Made by a program: the position numbers and the translations under genes. 64,000 bases of DNA from JAGWAJ01 sp026707615 (GTDB taxonomy: Bacteria > Acidobacteriota > Vicinamibacteria > Vicinamibacterales > UBA8438), in NCBI GenBank assembly GCA_965207595.1, contig CBDBMW010000013.1, forward strand, positions 1,550,001-1,614,000, in the 5' to 3' direction. The notes under the pieces were generated by a model. It saw only the letters and a list, made by a program, of their open reading frames with translations, ran no database searches and was not told the origin of the DNA. Within the stretch, counting starts at the first letter, position 1, and every line of letters starts with the position of its first letter. Shown in pieces: positions 34,702-44,028 of the stretch.

Positions 34702-35984
34702 TGTCGACGAGCAACGGCGGCGACGCCATGACGGACAGCGATTCGCTCGAGACCGGCCGACAACCGCAGGACCGGCCGGACGTGTCGGAGGTGCCTTCCT
34801 CGGCGCCCCGGAAGCGGGCGGGCCGCGCCGCGTGGGCTCGGCGGACGATCCTCGTCCTGATCTCGGCGACGCTCTTGTCGATTGTGGTCGGGACTGCCTC
34901 GATCGACCTGCTCCTGCGCGTGGACGCACCGACGCCCCCGGAGCCTCCGGATGCACCCGTGCCGGAGTGCGACCGGCTGCGGGACCACGAGTTGGAGTGG
35001 CTGGGAAGAGCGTGGTGGACATCGGCGGCGGGGCGCCTGAGCCGCGAGCCGCTTCCGCTGACCGAGCGGGCGCTCCGGGACAACGTGGACGCGGCGTTCG
35101 GGCCTGTCTACGCGCGCATTCCCGGCTTCGTCGACTGGCACTATTCGCTTGCCGGGCAGTACGCGCAACTGGCGCAGGCGATTCCCAATCAACTCCTGCA
35201 ATCGCAACTCGCGCGGGCGGCCCTCGAACGACTGCAAGATTCGAGGCTGGTGCAGGGCGCGCTCGATCGGCTGCGAGAGTCGCAGCTCGCGCGGGCGGCC
35301 CTCGAACGATGGCACGACTCGGAACTCGTGTCGGAGGCCCTCGATCACCTGGAACGACTGAGACAGGCAACCGACTCGCGGTTGTTCGCCGACCTGCCCG
35401 ATCGGGTTCGGCAGGCGTCTGCCGGCGTCGAGACGGTCATGCGAGAGGAGATGCGGGACCTGATCGCTCGGCGGATGCGCGACGAGGTGCGGACGCTGCC
35501 CGCCCTCCCGCCCCCGGGGGCCGGCACGTCCTGCACCGAGGTCGGAACGACGGGACTTCGCACGGCGTACGAGAGCATGCTGAGCGTCGCGATGCCGGAC
35601 GCGGTGCGGCGATTCACTACCTCCGCCCCGCCGACCGGCATCCTGGCCGCCGGTGCCGCCGCCCGCGGCGCGGTCGCCGGGAGGACGCTGATCAAGGGCC
35701 TGTCCGCGAGACTGTTGACCAGGAGCGCAGGCAGGACGGCGAGCGCACTCGGCGCCGCGGCGGGCGGCCTGGCCGCGGGCGCCGCCGCCTGGCTGCTCGT
35801 CGACGTCGCCGTCCTGGTCGTCGACGAGCACCTCAACCGGGATGCACTCGAGCGTGAATTGATCGAGCTCGTGGACGAGCAGAAGGCGGCCATGAAGGCG
35901 GAGTTGGCGAGAGCGGTTGACGAGGCCCGGTCGAAGGCCCTCGGAGCCATCACGCCGTCCGAGCTCGACGGCCGGGATCGTTGA
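34701..35984 (+). CDS. Membrane-anchored helical-repeat protein
   Basis: 427 aa from ATG 34701. One helix (ILVLISATLLSIVVGTA) near residues 50-70 anchors the protein, followed by a soluble region. Residues ~165-220 hold four consecutive 13-residue units of the form S-x-L-x-x-x-A-L-(E/D)-x-(L/W)-x-x: SQLARAALERLQD, SRLVQGALDRLRE, SQLARAALERWHD and SELVSEALDHLER. A glycine/alanine-rich hydrophobic region (GALAAGAAAWLLVDVAVLVV-like, residues ~350-380) and a charged coiled tail follow. The upstream membrane gene is translationally coupled. No family recognised; a membrane-remodelling or scaffold role would be a guess. Confidence 0.65.
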   Translation: MSTSNGGDAMTDSDSLETGRQPQDRPDVSEVPSSAPRKRAGRAAWARRTILVLISATLLSIVVGTASIDLLLRVDAPTPPEPPDAPVPECDRLRDHELEWLGRAWWTSAAGRLSREPLPLTERALRDNVDAAFGPVYARIPGFVDWHYSLAGQYAQLAQAIPNQLLQSQLARAALERLQDSRLVQGALDRLRESQLARAALERWHDSELVSEALDHLERLRQATDSRLFADLPDRVRQASAGVETVMREEMRDLIARRMRDEVRTLPALPPPGAGTSCTEVGTTGLRTAYESMLSVAMPDAVRRFTTSAPPTGILAAGAAARGAVAGRTLIKGLSARLLTRSAGRTASALGAAAGGLAAGAAAWLLVDVAVLVVDEHLNRDALERELIELVDEQKAAMKAELARAVDEARSKALGAITPSELDGRDR

Positions 35985-36033
35985 CGCCGGGCGAGGGTTC
36001 GGGGCCCCGTGGCGATTCGCGGGAAGCCGCGCT

Positions 36034-36929
36034 TCAGAACCGGTACTTCAGGTTGAGGCTCACGCCCCAGAACCGGCTGTCGTCCGTCGTCATCCGGTAC
36101 AGGACGGTCTCGCCCCGCCCGACGCTCGACTCGTGGCTGCGAAGCTGGTTCCAGGGCAGCGGCTCGCTCCTGAACTCGCCGAAGTCCACCCAGCGGAGCC
36201 TCATGCCCAGCGCGACCGGTCCCCGGAGCCGGTAGTCCACCCCGGCGAGCAGTTGGTAGCCGGCGACGACGTCGGTCAGCCGCGCGTCGCCGATGGTCGT
36301 CGTGCCGGCGATCCTGGCGCGCAGGAGCGGGTCGACGAACGTCGAGATCCGCTCGGGGTCGTCGTTGCGCTTCCACACCGACACGTAGTCGAGCGATGCC
36401 CGTGCCCAGCCGAACCCGGCCCCGACGTACGGCGTCCAGGACGCCGCCGCCGGCGCGAAGTCGTAGTACGCGTTCACGAAGCCGGCGTGCGACCGCCAGT
36501 CGTCGACGCCGCCGACCGCGAGCTCGATCTCCTGCTCCTGCTTGTCCAGCGTCACGTCGTCGAAGATGTCGATGTCGGATTGATCGCCGTAGGCCGTCAC
36601 GCGGTGGAAGTACTCGCCTTCGATCCGGACGGCTCCCCAGTCGTAGCCGAGCGCGACACCCGCCCGGACGCCGGCGCCCCCGTCGAACGCGTTGGTCCAC
36701 GACGTGAGCGGGGGAGCGGTGTCGCACTCGCCGGCGGCCTCCACGCCGAGCGGGTTGATGATCAGGTCGCACTTCGTGCCCCAGTCGTTGTCCGACCCGT
36801 GCAGGGTCAGGGCGGGGCCACGTTCGCCCCCAGGTCCATCTGGAGGTAGGGCCCGGTCTGGCCCCGGACCTCGTTCGCGCATACGGTCAAGACTGTCATC
36901 GCCGTGACAAGTTCAAGTCGCCTGTGCAT
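36034..36929 (-). pseudogene. P44/Msp2-type outer-membrane beta-barrel protein, frameshifted after the signal peptide
   Basis: The C-terminal ~265 residues are a barrel: LGYDWGAVRIEGEYFHRVT, GGVDDWRSHAGFVNAYYDF, WTPYVGAGFGWARASLDYV and a final aromatic-ending strand FWGVSLNLKYRF. The signal peptide is in another frame: ATG 36929 starts MHRRLELVTAMTVLTVCANE and runs to QMDLGANVAPP, then stops at 36807-36809. Inserting one G near 36812-36818 would restore ANVAPALTLHG and a continuous protein. Either the gene is broken by a one-base deletion or the assembly has an error. The shifted frame alone lacks any export signal. Confidence 0.72.
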
Positions 36930-37400
36930 CGATGTCCCCGTGAACGAAGAGGTACCAACCCGCTACCGTCTGCTGCCTTCCAGGCGGGACGGAGCGGACG
37001 AAGGTGGCAGAGGGAGCGCCCTAGTACTAAGCGAATCGCCGCAAGCGCGACCGCGGCCGAGCAGCAGAGCGTCGAGATTCGCTACCGCTGATGACCCGGC
37101 GCGGCCAGCAGCTCGACCGACAACCGCAAGTTCACTGAAGACCAGACACTGCTCTACCGAGTGGAACCTCATCGGGGCGCACAGTTCAGGCGGCTGACTG
37201 CCAGGAACGCCGCACCGGTCGACGCCCGTGCCCGACGCCAGCAACAGCGACGCTGGGGGGACGCCGGCCGCGATCGAAGGCCGGCGCAAGCGGACCGAGT
37301 TCGAGTCCGAGGCTGCAAGATCGGGTTCCTGGCAGGCCAAGAGCCAAGTCCGAGCCTCGGGCCGGGGGAAGAGAATCGAGGATGCACGTGTCGGACGTAG
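36930..37400. other. Gene-free spacer
   Basis: 471 bp between two minus-strand genes. The open frames here have shadow-like composition on both strands. Base composition begins to fall towards the large STAND gene. I see no clear promoter or terminator. Confidence 0.4.
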
Positions 37401-40151
37401 TCACCCGTTGTCGCTCTCGTCGTGCCGCGTCGCCGGGACCAGCCTGACTCGTACTGCACAAGGACCCTTCTCGTTGCTGCCGATGCGAAAAGCCACGGAC
37501 GCGCCGACATCAAGTCGGGCCCATTGCGCCCTATTTGCAAGGTGTCTGTAGTGAAAGAACCACCTCTCACCTTCAGTCTCTATGAATCCGAATCTCCGAA
37601 CCCGCAGGAGTTTCGCTACTGTACCGCGCAGTTCGGCGCTCTTCCCATCCGCCGCGCCCGTGGTCTCCAGGGTGCCGACATCATTCCTGGATGGACCTCC
37701 GGCACAAAGAGCCTCGATTCGGTCAAGAAGATCCGGATACGGTTCTAGAACGGTGCGGAGTCGATCGAACTTCTTCACGGTAAGCCGCCTCTCCGGAAGG
37801 CGGGCAGCTATCTCCTCCGCACGAGCGATAGTCTCGGATGCGTACGATTCTTCCCCCTGCCAGGTGGCATGCCGTACCGCGTCATTCAGCACCCGCCCGA
37901 TACGATACCCAGTATTCTCATCGTAGTCGTCCGCAGCGACGGCATCGGCTAGAATTCCAAACGCCTCCTCAATGTGAACACGAAACTGTTGGCCATCTCG
38001 GTTCTCCGAATCCGCCTCCGCCCACCGGCGGTAACATTCGGCGGCTTGATCCCGTGTCGATATACGCCAACGCCGTGGCCGCTGGCCGACACTCGACAGC
38101 AGACCCTCGTACAGGGTCGACGCCTCGGTGTAACGTCCAAGACGGGTAAGCGCCAACGCGCGAACCCCCAACAGCGCGGCCTCGTCTGGTCGAGACGCCA
38201 AGGCCACCTCGAGCTGTTCCAGGGCGGCTTCGGCGTCTTCCGTCTCGCGCAAAAGGAACAAAGCGTAGGTATATCGAACAATAGGCGACTCTGGATCGTA
38301 CTGGACTGCGAGGTCGAGTTCCTCAGCCGCTCGAAAGGGTTCTTGGGCGCGGGCTTCGACCAAAGACGAAACGCGGTAAGCCTCGGCGTAGTCCGGCATA
38401 AGGTGCTTGGCGCGTGCAACTGAGGAGCGCGCACCGTCGACATCGTTCCGTCGCAAGCTATCGAGAGCACGCCGAAGATCGACGGCCGCTATGCGTTCGT
38501 CCCGCGAGTTAGTGCGAATGGAAAACACCTCGAACTCGAAATGTGCTTGGGCAACCTGCTCCTTTTCGGACAAGTGACGCAGCGAACGGAGTTTGGTTGT
38601 GACGCGCCGGTAGGCATCCTTGTTGGGAGGCCGCGTGGAGGAAACGTAGGCGGCTGCGGACTCCGACACGCGGTATGTTAGCGTGCCGGAAGGTAGAGTG
38701 TCACGCTTTAGAAGGCTGGAGTTGTGTAGAGCTGACAGCGCGGACTCGATTTCGGTGGTCGTCGAATCGGCGCAGAGGAACTGAAGCTCGGTGAAGGTAA
38801 GCGGTCGCCGAGCAGCCGTAAGTGTGTGGGTTACAGTCCACTCTGTGGAACTCAACTGGTCGAAGAGGCGGGAGCAGCAAAACTGAAGGGCATCCTGGAA
38901 GCTGGTGCCGCGTTGGTGAAGTAGGCGTGCTGGCTCGGCGCCCCGACCCACGGTCGCGACAAACCATTTAATTAGAAGGGGATTGTGGAAGAGGGCGTCG
39001 CAGTACTTGGCGATAGCCTCGCGCGGCGCCTTGAAGATCGTCTCGAGAGAGAGAAAGCGCGCGAAGCGGCGCATCAGTGCGGCGGCAGTGTGTTGGTCGA
39101 GAGGATTGAGGGAATAGCGAGTTTCAAACTCGCCGAGGCCGATGCGAGAGGTGATGAGTAGCTTGGATTCCGATGGAATGCCCACGAGCAGAGAACGAAG
39201 ATTATCGCCACGTAGAGTCTCAAGGTTGTCGATGGCTATGAGCACTCTGTAGACACCCAGGTATTCAGTGATCTCCTCAACGAGGGAGGAAACCGCGAGG
39301 TTGGTGGTGTCGGGCGTGCCGAGGTTGCCGGCGATCGAGCCAAGGAGGCCAAGGACGGATGTGATGGAGTGACTGATATCGCGAACGCCGGCGGCTGTTA
39401 GGGTGCGGGTCTTAAGGGACACCCAGACGATTAAGTCGTAGGCAGGTACAGGCTCGTCCAGGAGATCGTAAAGACACTTCTGGGCGAGGGCCGTCTTACC
39501 GACACCACCTTCACCTACGATGGTGACCACGGGATAATGAGACTTGAGAAGGCGATGGACCTCTTTGCGGTCGCGGTCGCGGCCAAAGAACCCAGTGTCG
39601 TCGAACTCCGGAAGTGGCAGGTTGTGGTGGATGTCGGTTTCGGGTGCCCAGAACGCGGGAACGGGCGCACTCAGCAGTGACGGAGCGTCGTCGCGGAGGG
39701 TGTGAAGCGTGCGGTCAAGGGTGGGAAAGGACGGTCCGTGGGTTGCGAGAAGGCGCTCTGCCACGTCAAGGGTGGTGGGTAGGTCGTCGATTTCTAGGGG
39801 TCTTGTGTGACACACGCGGTTGCGCGTTGGGGCGAGGGAGTCGAAGGCTGCAGAGAAGAAAGTGAGGTCAAGTGCGAGCACGGATTGGTGAGCGCGAAGG
39901 GACTTGGAGATGGTCTTGGTGAGATCGAGGAAGTCGATGTAGTTGAGCAGGTCAAGGTCGTCGTCAATGGCACTGCGCGCGTCGGCAGCGACGTCGCGTT
40001 GCCAGCGTCGTGTCGCGGCGTCCCTGACATCATCGGGAAGGAGGGTGGACAGGTTGAGGGAGTCTGCGGCGTGGCGGACAACGGCGCGCAGGTCGTGTTC
40101 GATGGCGGAGATGATGGCGAAGCAGGCGTTGCGGGTAGCTTGGGCTCTCAT
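37401..40151 (-). CDS. HEPN - NB-ARC (STAND NTPase) - TPR - cold-shock-domain protein
   Basis: 916 aa from ATG 40151. Residues 1-140 are a Swt1/HEPN-like helical domain with R110-N111-x3-H115 (RNRVCH), the Rx4H RNase motif, followed by TRPLEIDDL. The STAND NTPase has Walker A GEGGVGKT at 213-220, Walker B RVLIAIDNLE near 302-311 and LLITSR at 331-336. A winged-helix part is followed by TPR-like repeats (about residues 680-800, e.g. AEAYRVSSLVEARAQEPFRAAEELDLAV). The last ~75 residues match a cold-shock/S1-like fold: RGTVAKLLRVRRFGFIETEG with FGFI at 854-857 and FFH near 865-867. It stands alone, in DNA of lower GC than its neighbours. The layout suggests an infection sensor that activates an RNase. 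Confidence 0.85.
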   Translation of the reverse strand: MRAQATRNACFAIISAIEHDLRAVVRHAADSLNLSTLLPDDVRDAATRRWQRDVAADARSAIDDDLDLLNYIDFLDLTKTISKSLRAHQSVLALDLTFFSAAFDSLAPTRNRVCHTRPLEIDDLPTTLDVAERLLATHGPSFPTLDRTLHTLRDDAPSLLSAPVPAFWAPETDIHHNLPLPEFDDTGFFGRDRDRKEVHRLLKSHYPVVTIVGEGGVGKTALAQKCLYDLLDEPVPAYDLIVWVSLKTRTLTAAGVRDISHSITSVLGLLGSIAGNLGTPDTTNLAVSSLVEEITEYLGVYRVLIAIDNLETLRGDNLRSLLVGIPSESKLLITSRIGLGEFETRYSLNPLDQHTAAALMRRFARFLSLETIFKAPREAIAKYCDALFHNPLLIKWFVATVGRGAEPARLLHQRGTSFQDALQFCCSRLFDQLSSTEWTVTHTLTAARRPLTFTELQFLCADSTTTEIESALSALHNSSLLKRDTLPSGTLTYRVSESAAAYVSSTRPPNKDAYRRVTTKLRSLRHLSEKEQVAQAHFEFEVFSIRTNSRDERIAAVDLRRALDSLRRNDVDGARSSVARAKHLMPDYAEAYRVSSLVEARAQEPFRAAEELDLAVQYDPESPIVRYTYALFLLRETEDAEAALEQLEVALASRPDEAALLGVRALALTRLGRYTEASTLYEGLLSSVGQRPRRWRISTRDQAAECYRRWAEADSENRDGQQFRVHIEEAFGILADAVAADDYDENTGYRIGRVLNDAVRHATWQGEESYASETIARAEEIAARLPERRLTVKKFDRLRTVLEPYPDLLDRIEALCAGGPSRNDVGTLETTGAADGKSAELRGTVAKLLRVRRFGFIETEGERWFFHYRHLANRAQWARLDVGASVAFRIGSNEKGPCAVRVRLVPATRHDESDNG

Positions 40152-40409
40152 GGGTGAGCGGGAGTGGGCGAGGGTCGATGGACATAGGAAGCGCGGGTGT
40201 GGGGGGGGGTGAGAGCTATGGCAGCGCGAGTTGCTAAATCCTTGTAAACACAACATAAACAATGGCTTACTGGAGCCATGCCGGCCCCCATTCCCCCGTT
40301 GGTTACCACTTCCTGCGCGGGAATTCAGACGACCATCCGAGCCGGCCGCGGACCGCTCCGCACTCTGCCCGTGGCCGGTCACCGCGAGCGACTCGCGGAG
40401 AAATCCGCT

Positions 40410-40640
40410 ATCAACCAGCACGGCTCGAACCGCGACTCCCTGTGCTATCCGAACTACGCCTGCTTCAACGAAGACCCGCGGCCCGAATTCACCGGATACC
40501 GCTGGGCCCAAGACCTCTGGGCAGCCGTCGGCGTTCCGTTCGAGCTGTCCACCGGATTCATCTTCGGTCGCCTGCGGCTGGAGCTGTCGTTCGCACAGCG
40601 GATGAACGGCATCGACTTCACCTTCCGCCGACCGCAACGA
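40410..40640 (+). pseudogene. Fragment of an outer-membrane barrel protein
   Basis: The frame reads SNRDSLCYPNYACF, then DPRPEFTGYRWAQDLWAAVG and FELSTGFIFGRLRLELSFAQR before it degenerates. The alternating hydrophobic pattern and spacing of aromatic residues resemble the beginning of a mature P44/Msp2-like barrel, the family of the frameshifted gene at 36034. No start with a signal peptide and no C-terminal strand are present. It may be a relic of the paralogue, cut by arrival of the STAND gene. Confidence 0.35.
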
Positions 40641-40883
40641 GTCGCCGCTCGCGATCGGCGTCGAAGGCGAGGTAGGCCCGGAGGCCTTCGCGCGTCAAGT
40701 CTGGGAAGTCTCGGAGCAGATCCTCTTCGGACATTCCGCTCGCTCGGACACCGTCATGCGCAGGTCACGGATGCAGGGCTTGCCACTGCGTCGTCCGGGC
40801 TCGATCGTGATCTGTCGACATGCGGCATGAAGCCATGCCGGCGTAACCACCGAGCCTCGGTCAAGCGATCGCGGGCCGAACAA
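40640..40883 (-). pseudogene. DUF433 antitoxin-like gene, broken by a small deletion
   Basis: One minus-strand frame reads ITIEPGRRSGKPCIRDLR then MTV, the N-terminal half of DUF433 (VapB-like, winged-helix). The continuation is in another frame: ASGMSEEDLLRDFPDLTREG then LRAYLAFDADRERR, the C-terminal half. About eight residues (usually YDVLEYLA) are missing at the join around 40738-40752, and the frame changes there. Neither frame gives a full protein. No partner toxin is visible on either side. Confidence 0.65.
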
Positions 40884-40997
40884 GAGCCCCGGTCGGCATA
40901 GCCTACAATCTATCGTTGCGACCGGGTTCGTCGTGGATCAACAGGCAGGCAACCGCGCAAGCCGCCGACGCCCGACAGGGACAGTAAGGAGAACGCA

Positions 40998-42077
40998 ATG
41001 ACCGAACTGACACGCCGTGAACTCATGCTCGCGGGGATGACGCTGCCGGGACTCCTGGCTCTTTCCACCGCCCGCTCCGCGCTGGCGGCCTTGCCGCAGG
41101 CCTCGTCCGCCGCGGACCCGCTTTCGTTCGTCCACCCCGAGTTGCGCGCCGCCGCGCGCCAGGCCCAGTCTTTGGGGCAGGCGCTGTCCGCGATGACAGC
41201 GGACACGCTGCCGACGATGCGGGGAACGGCGGATGCCTTGACGCCGCCGCCCCTGGAGGCTCCGCCGGTCGAGAGGCGAACCGTCCCCGGTTCGGCCGGT
41301 GAGCCGGACATCGAGGTTTATGTCATCAACGCGAAGCCCGGCGCGAGCCGGCCCGGCATCCTCCACATGCACGGCGGCGGCTACGTCGCCGGCTCGGCCT
41401 CCGCGAGCGTGCGTCCTCTCCAGGAGGTCGCCACGGCGCTCGATTGCGGCGTCGTCACCGTCGAGTACCGGCTGGCGCCGGAGACCACCTACGCGGGGTC
41501 CGTCGAGGACAACTATGCCAGTCTGCTGTGGCTCTACCAGCACGCGGACGAGGTGGGCGTGAATCCCGACCGTCTGGCCGTGATGGGCGAGAGCGCCGGC
41601 GGCGGGCATGCCGCCCTGCTGGCCATCGCGGCCCGCGACCGGGGCGAGGTGCCGCTGGCGTTCCAGCTCCTCGTCTATCCGATGCTGGACGATCGGACCG
41701 GTAGCGCGCGCGAGGTGCCGCCGCAGATGGGCCGCATCACGTGGACCGCCACCGCGAACCGGTTCGGCTGGGGCGCCTTCCTCGGCCAGGAGGCGGGCGG
41801 CGCGTCGGTGCCGAGCGCCGGTGTGCCGGCCCGCGTCGCCAGCGTGGAGGGCCTGCCGCCGGCGTTCATCGGCGTGGGCGGGATCGACCTGTTCGTCCTC
41901 GAGGACATCGAGTACGCGCGGCGGCTGATCGAGGCGGGCGTGCCGACGCAGCTCCTGGTGGTTCCCGGCGCCTTCCACGGGTTCGACGGTCTGGCCGCCG
42001 ACACGGTGATCGCGCAGCGGTTCAACGCGGCGAAGTTGGACGCCCTGCGCGGTGCGCTCGCGGCCGACAACGCCTGA
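40998..42077 (+). CDS. Alpha/beta hydrolase, HSL family, probably Tat-exported
   Basis: 359 aa from ATG 40998, behind AAGGAG. The N-terminus has LTRRELMLAGMTLPGLLALS, a twin-arginine signal. The hormone-sensitive-lipase oxyanion motif HGGG is at 125-128, the nucleophile elbow GESAG at 197-201 (Ser199), and the late residues are the acid in VGGIDLFVLED and the His in VPGAFHGFDG. Such esterases cleave short-chain esters or lactones. It is monocistronic. The region in front carries decayed genes, so its neighbours say little. Confidence 0.9.
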   Translation: MTELTRRELMLAGMTLPGLLALSTARSALAALPQASSAADPLSFVHPELRAAARQAQSLGQALSAMTADTLPTMRGTADALTPPPLEAPPVERRTVPGSAGEPDIEVYVINAKPGASRPGILHMHGGGYVAGSASASVRPLQEVATALDCGVVTVEYRLAPETTYAGSVEDNYASLLWLYQHADEVGVNPDRLAVMGESAGGGHAALLAIAARDRGEVPLAFQLLVYPMLDDRTGSAREVPPQMGRITWTATANRFGWGAFLGQEAGGASVPSAGVPARVASVEGLPPAFIGVGGIDLFVLEDIEYARRLIEAGVPTQLLVVPGAFHGFDGLAADTVIAQRFNAAKLDALRGALAADNA

Positions 42078-42529
42078 TCCGGTGGCGGGCCGCTCGCCGG
42101 GGCGGCCGGGGATGCGACGCGCTTGCGTCCTTGGCCGCCCGGACGGGTGGCCCTCGCAACATCCGGCTAGGCGGACGGCGATGGGCGTGAAGCTGACATA
42201 CACCGTGCTGGGCGACATCGAGCTACGCCGGCACGTACCAGTTACACGCGCAGCACTCGGTTGACCCGGACTTGCCAACCACACAGCCTTCACCGGCACG
42301 CGGTACTGGACCGTGCTGTTCACGGTCCGGTACGCCATCGGCGGCTGATCCAGCCAACACGGGGCGACGCGAGCATCGCCATGCGGTCTCAACCCCGGCT
42401 CCGTTGAGCATCAGCAGCTCGCGGAGAAACTCGTCGTCTGAGATGGCCGCAGGCCACCCATACGCAGCAGCCACGCGCCTCGCGGCCGGGCCGTTGTCCT
42501 CCGGCTAGCGGAATTCCGGGCGGCTGTCG
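42078..42529. other. Spacer with gene relics
   Basis: 452 bp between convergent hydrolase and amidase genes. The minus strand holds a short relic of a DNA-methyltransferase-like C-terminus (42397-42486). On the plus strand a 27-codon frame starts at 42181 (MGVKLTYTVLGDIELRR), possibly a fragment of a phage or barrel gene; nothing complete is seen. Confidence 0.4.
42397..42486 (-). pseudogene. Relic of a restriction-modification methyltransferase C-terminus
   Basis: The frame reads AARRVAAAYGWPAAISDDEF then LRELLMLN. Tails of type IIG/Eco57I-like methyltransferases often end in AYGWP...L(S/D)DEEIL..LLALN. The match covers only about 30 residues and no upstream part of such a gene is seen, so the call is tentative. 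Confidence 0.32.
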
Positions 42530-43951
42530 TTATGGCATGATCGCGGGCCGCGTGTCGCGCCACGGCAACGCCCGCTCAAGGACCGCAGCACAGCGCAGCA
42601 CCGTCGCCTCGTCGCCCGGCCGCGCCACGATCTGCATCGACGCTGGCAACCCCTCGCCGTCGAACCCTATCGGCACCGCGATGGCCGGCGCCCGGATCAG
42701 ATTCGCCAAGGGCGTGTGCAGCGTCGAGATCAGCCACGGGTTTACGGATTCTCCGCCGGGTTGCTCCACCCGCAAGCGGCTGACGGGTGCCGTGGTCGCC
42801 GTGGTCGGCAACACCAACGCGTCGTGGCGTTCGAAGAACGATTCCATCAACTCCGCCAGCTGGTCGATACCGGCGTACGCCGCCGCGACCGCGGTTCCGG
42901 TCAGTGCGGCACCCCGCACCAGACTGCGCCGCGTGTATTCGGACAGAACCTCCATACGTCGTTCGGCCAGTGGTCCGTAGTCGAGCGCTGCGCCGGCTGA
43001 CGTCACCGTGGACAGCAGCACGGACGGTTCCGGGGTCGACGGGACGTCATCCGTCACCTCGGCTCCGGCCTGTCGGAGCGCGTCAACCGCCCTCCTCATC
43101 CCCGTGGACACCTCGGTTGCGGCCAGCGGCGGAGGCATGCTCAAGATGACACCACGCAGATCGCCTGCCACGGCCCACGACGCGAAGTCGGGCAGATCGC
43201 CCCGGTTCCGTGCGGGACGCCGGTCATGCGCCCCGGCCATCGCCGACAAGAGGATCGCCGTGTCCTTCACCGTCCGGGCCAATGCGCCGTCCACCTCGAA
43301 CTGCGACAGGCCTGCGCCACGCTTCCATCGCGCCACCCGTCTGCCTGTCGGCTTCAGTCCCACGACGCCGCAATAGGCGGCCGGTATCCTCACTGACCCG
43401 CCGCCGTCCGTGCCGTGATGTAACGGCCCCAATCCGGCCGCGCAGGCCGCTCCCGCGCCACCGCTCGAACCACCCGCGGTGCGCGTCGTATTCCAGGGAT
43501 TGACACAAGGGCCGCCCAGCCGGTTCGTCGTCTGTGCCGCGAGCCCGAACTCCGAGGTATTCGTCTTGCCAATGAGCACCGCTCCGGACGTTCGCAGCCT
43601 CCGCACCAACAATTCGTCCGCTGAGGCGGGTGCCCCGTTCACCAGCAACGACCCCATCGTGGTCGGCGCCCCCGCTACGTCGACGGTGTCCTTCACCGAC
43701 ACCGGTACACCCAGCAACGGCGGCGCTTCGAGCGTCTCTCCCCGGCGCCGCCGCCTGCTCCACTCGGCCTCGGCTGCCTTCGCCCGCTCGATGGCCGATT
43801 CTCCCATGAAGCTCAGGAACGCCCGCAATGTCGGGTTCAACAGCTCCGCTCGTTCCAGGACTGCGATGCATACCTCCCGCGGCGACAGATCGCCCGTTGC
43901 ATACGCGGCGCGCAGTTCCGCCGCACTCAACCAACCCGGTTCCGCGGTCAT
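42530..43951 (-). CDS. Amidase-signature-family amidase
   Basis: 473 aa from ATG 43951. The Ser-cisSer-Lys triad is recognisable: Lys87 in GVPVSVKDT, Ser162 in the Gly/Ser-rich AGGSSGGAGAACAAGL (160-175), and Ser186 in TDGGGSVRIP. The overall length and the C-terminal PIGFDGEGLPASMQIV block agree with the family, which hydrolyses amides and includes GatA. No other gat genes are near, so a GatA role is unlikely. A gene for a NUDIX hydrolase lies 77 bp upstream on the same strand, possibly in one operon. Confidence 0.9.
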   Translation of the reverse strand: MTAEPGWLSAAELRAAYATGDLSPREVCIAVLERAELLNPTLRAFLSFMGESAIERAKAAEAEWSRRRRRGETLEAPPLLGVPVSVKDTVDVAGAPTTMGSLLVNGAPASADELLVRRLRTSGAVLIGKTNTSEFGLAAQTTNRLGGPCVNPWNTTRTAGGSSGGAGAACAAGLGPLHHGTDGGGSVRIPAAYCGVVGLKPTGRRVARWKRGAGLSQFEVDGALARTVKDTAILLSAMAGAHDRRPARNRGDLPDFASWAVAGDLRGVILSMPPPLAATEVSTGMRRAVDALRQAGAEVTDDVPSTPEPSVLLSTVTSAGAALDYGPLAERRMEVLSEYTRRSLVRGAALTGTAVAAAYAGIDQLAELMESFFERHDALVLPTTATTAPVSRLRVEQPGGESVNPWLISTLHTPLANLIRAPAIAVPIGFDGEGLPASMQIVARPGDEATVLRCAAVLERALPWRDTRPAIMP

Positions 43952-44028
43952 CTCAGTGAGCGGATTGCGATGGGAAGCTCCGACCCGCCGCTGTGCTGCG
44001 AGGACAGCACGCACGCCGCTCGCCCGAT

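Noticed and set aside
36904..37197. 97-codon frame on the plus strand
   Set aside because: It overlaps the signal-peptide region of the frameshifted barrel gene and has no protein-like features.
36963..37340. 125-codon frame on the minus strand next to the STAND gene
   Set aside because: Composition and start are not convincing and no domain is seen; left as spacer.
40152..40637. In-frame N-terminal extension of the HEPN-STAND gene by 162 codons
   Set aside because: The extension is low-complexity and antisense to the barrel fragment; the HEPN domain begins right after ATG 40151.
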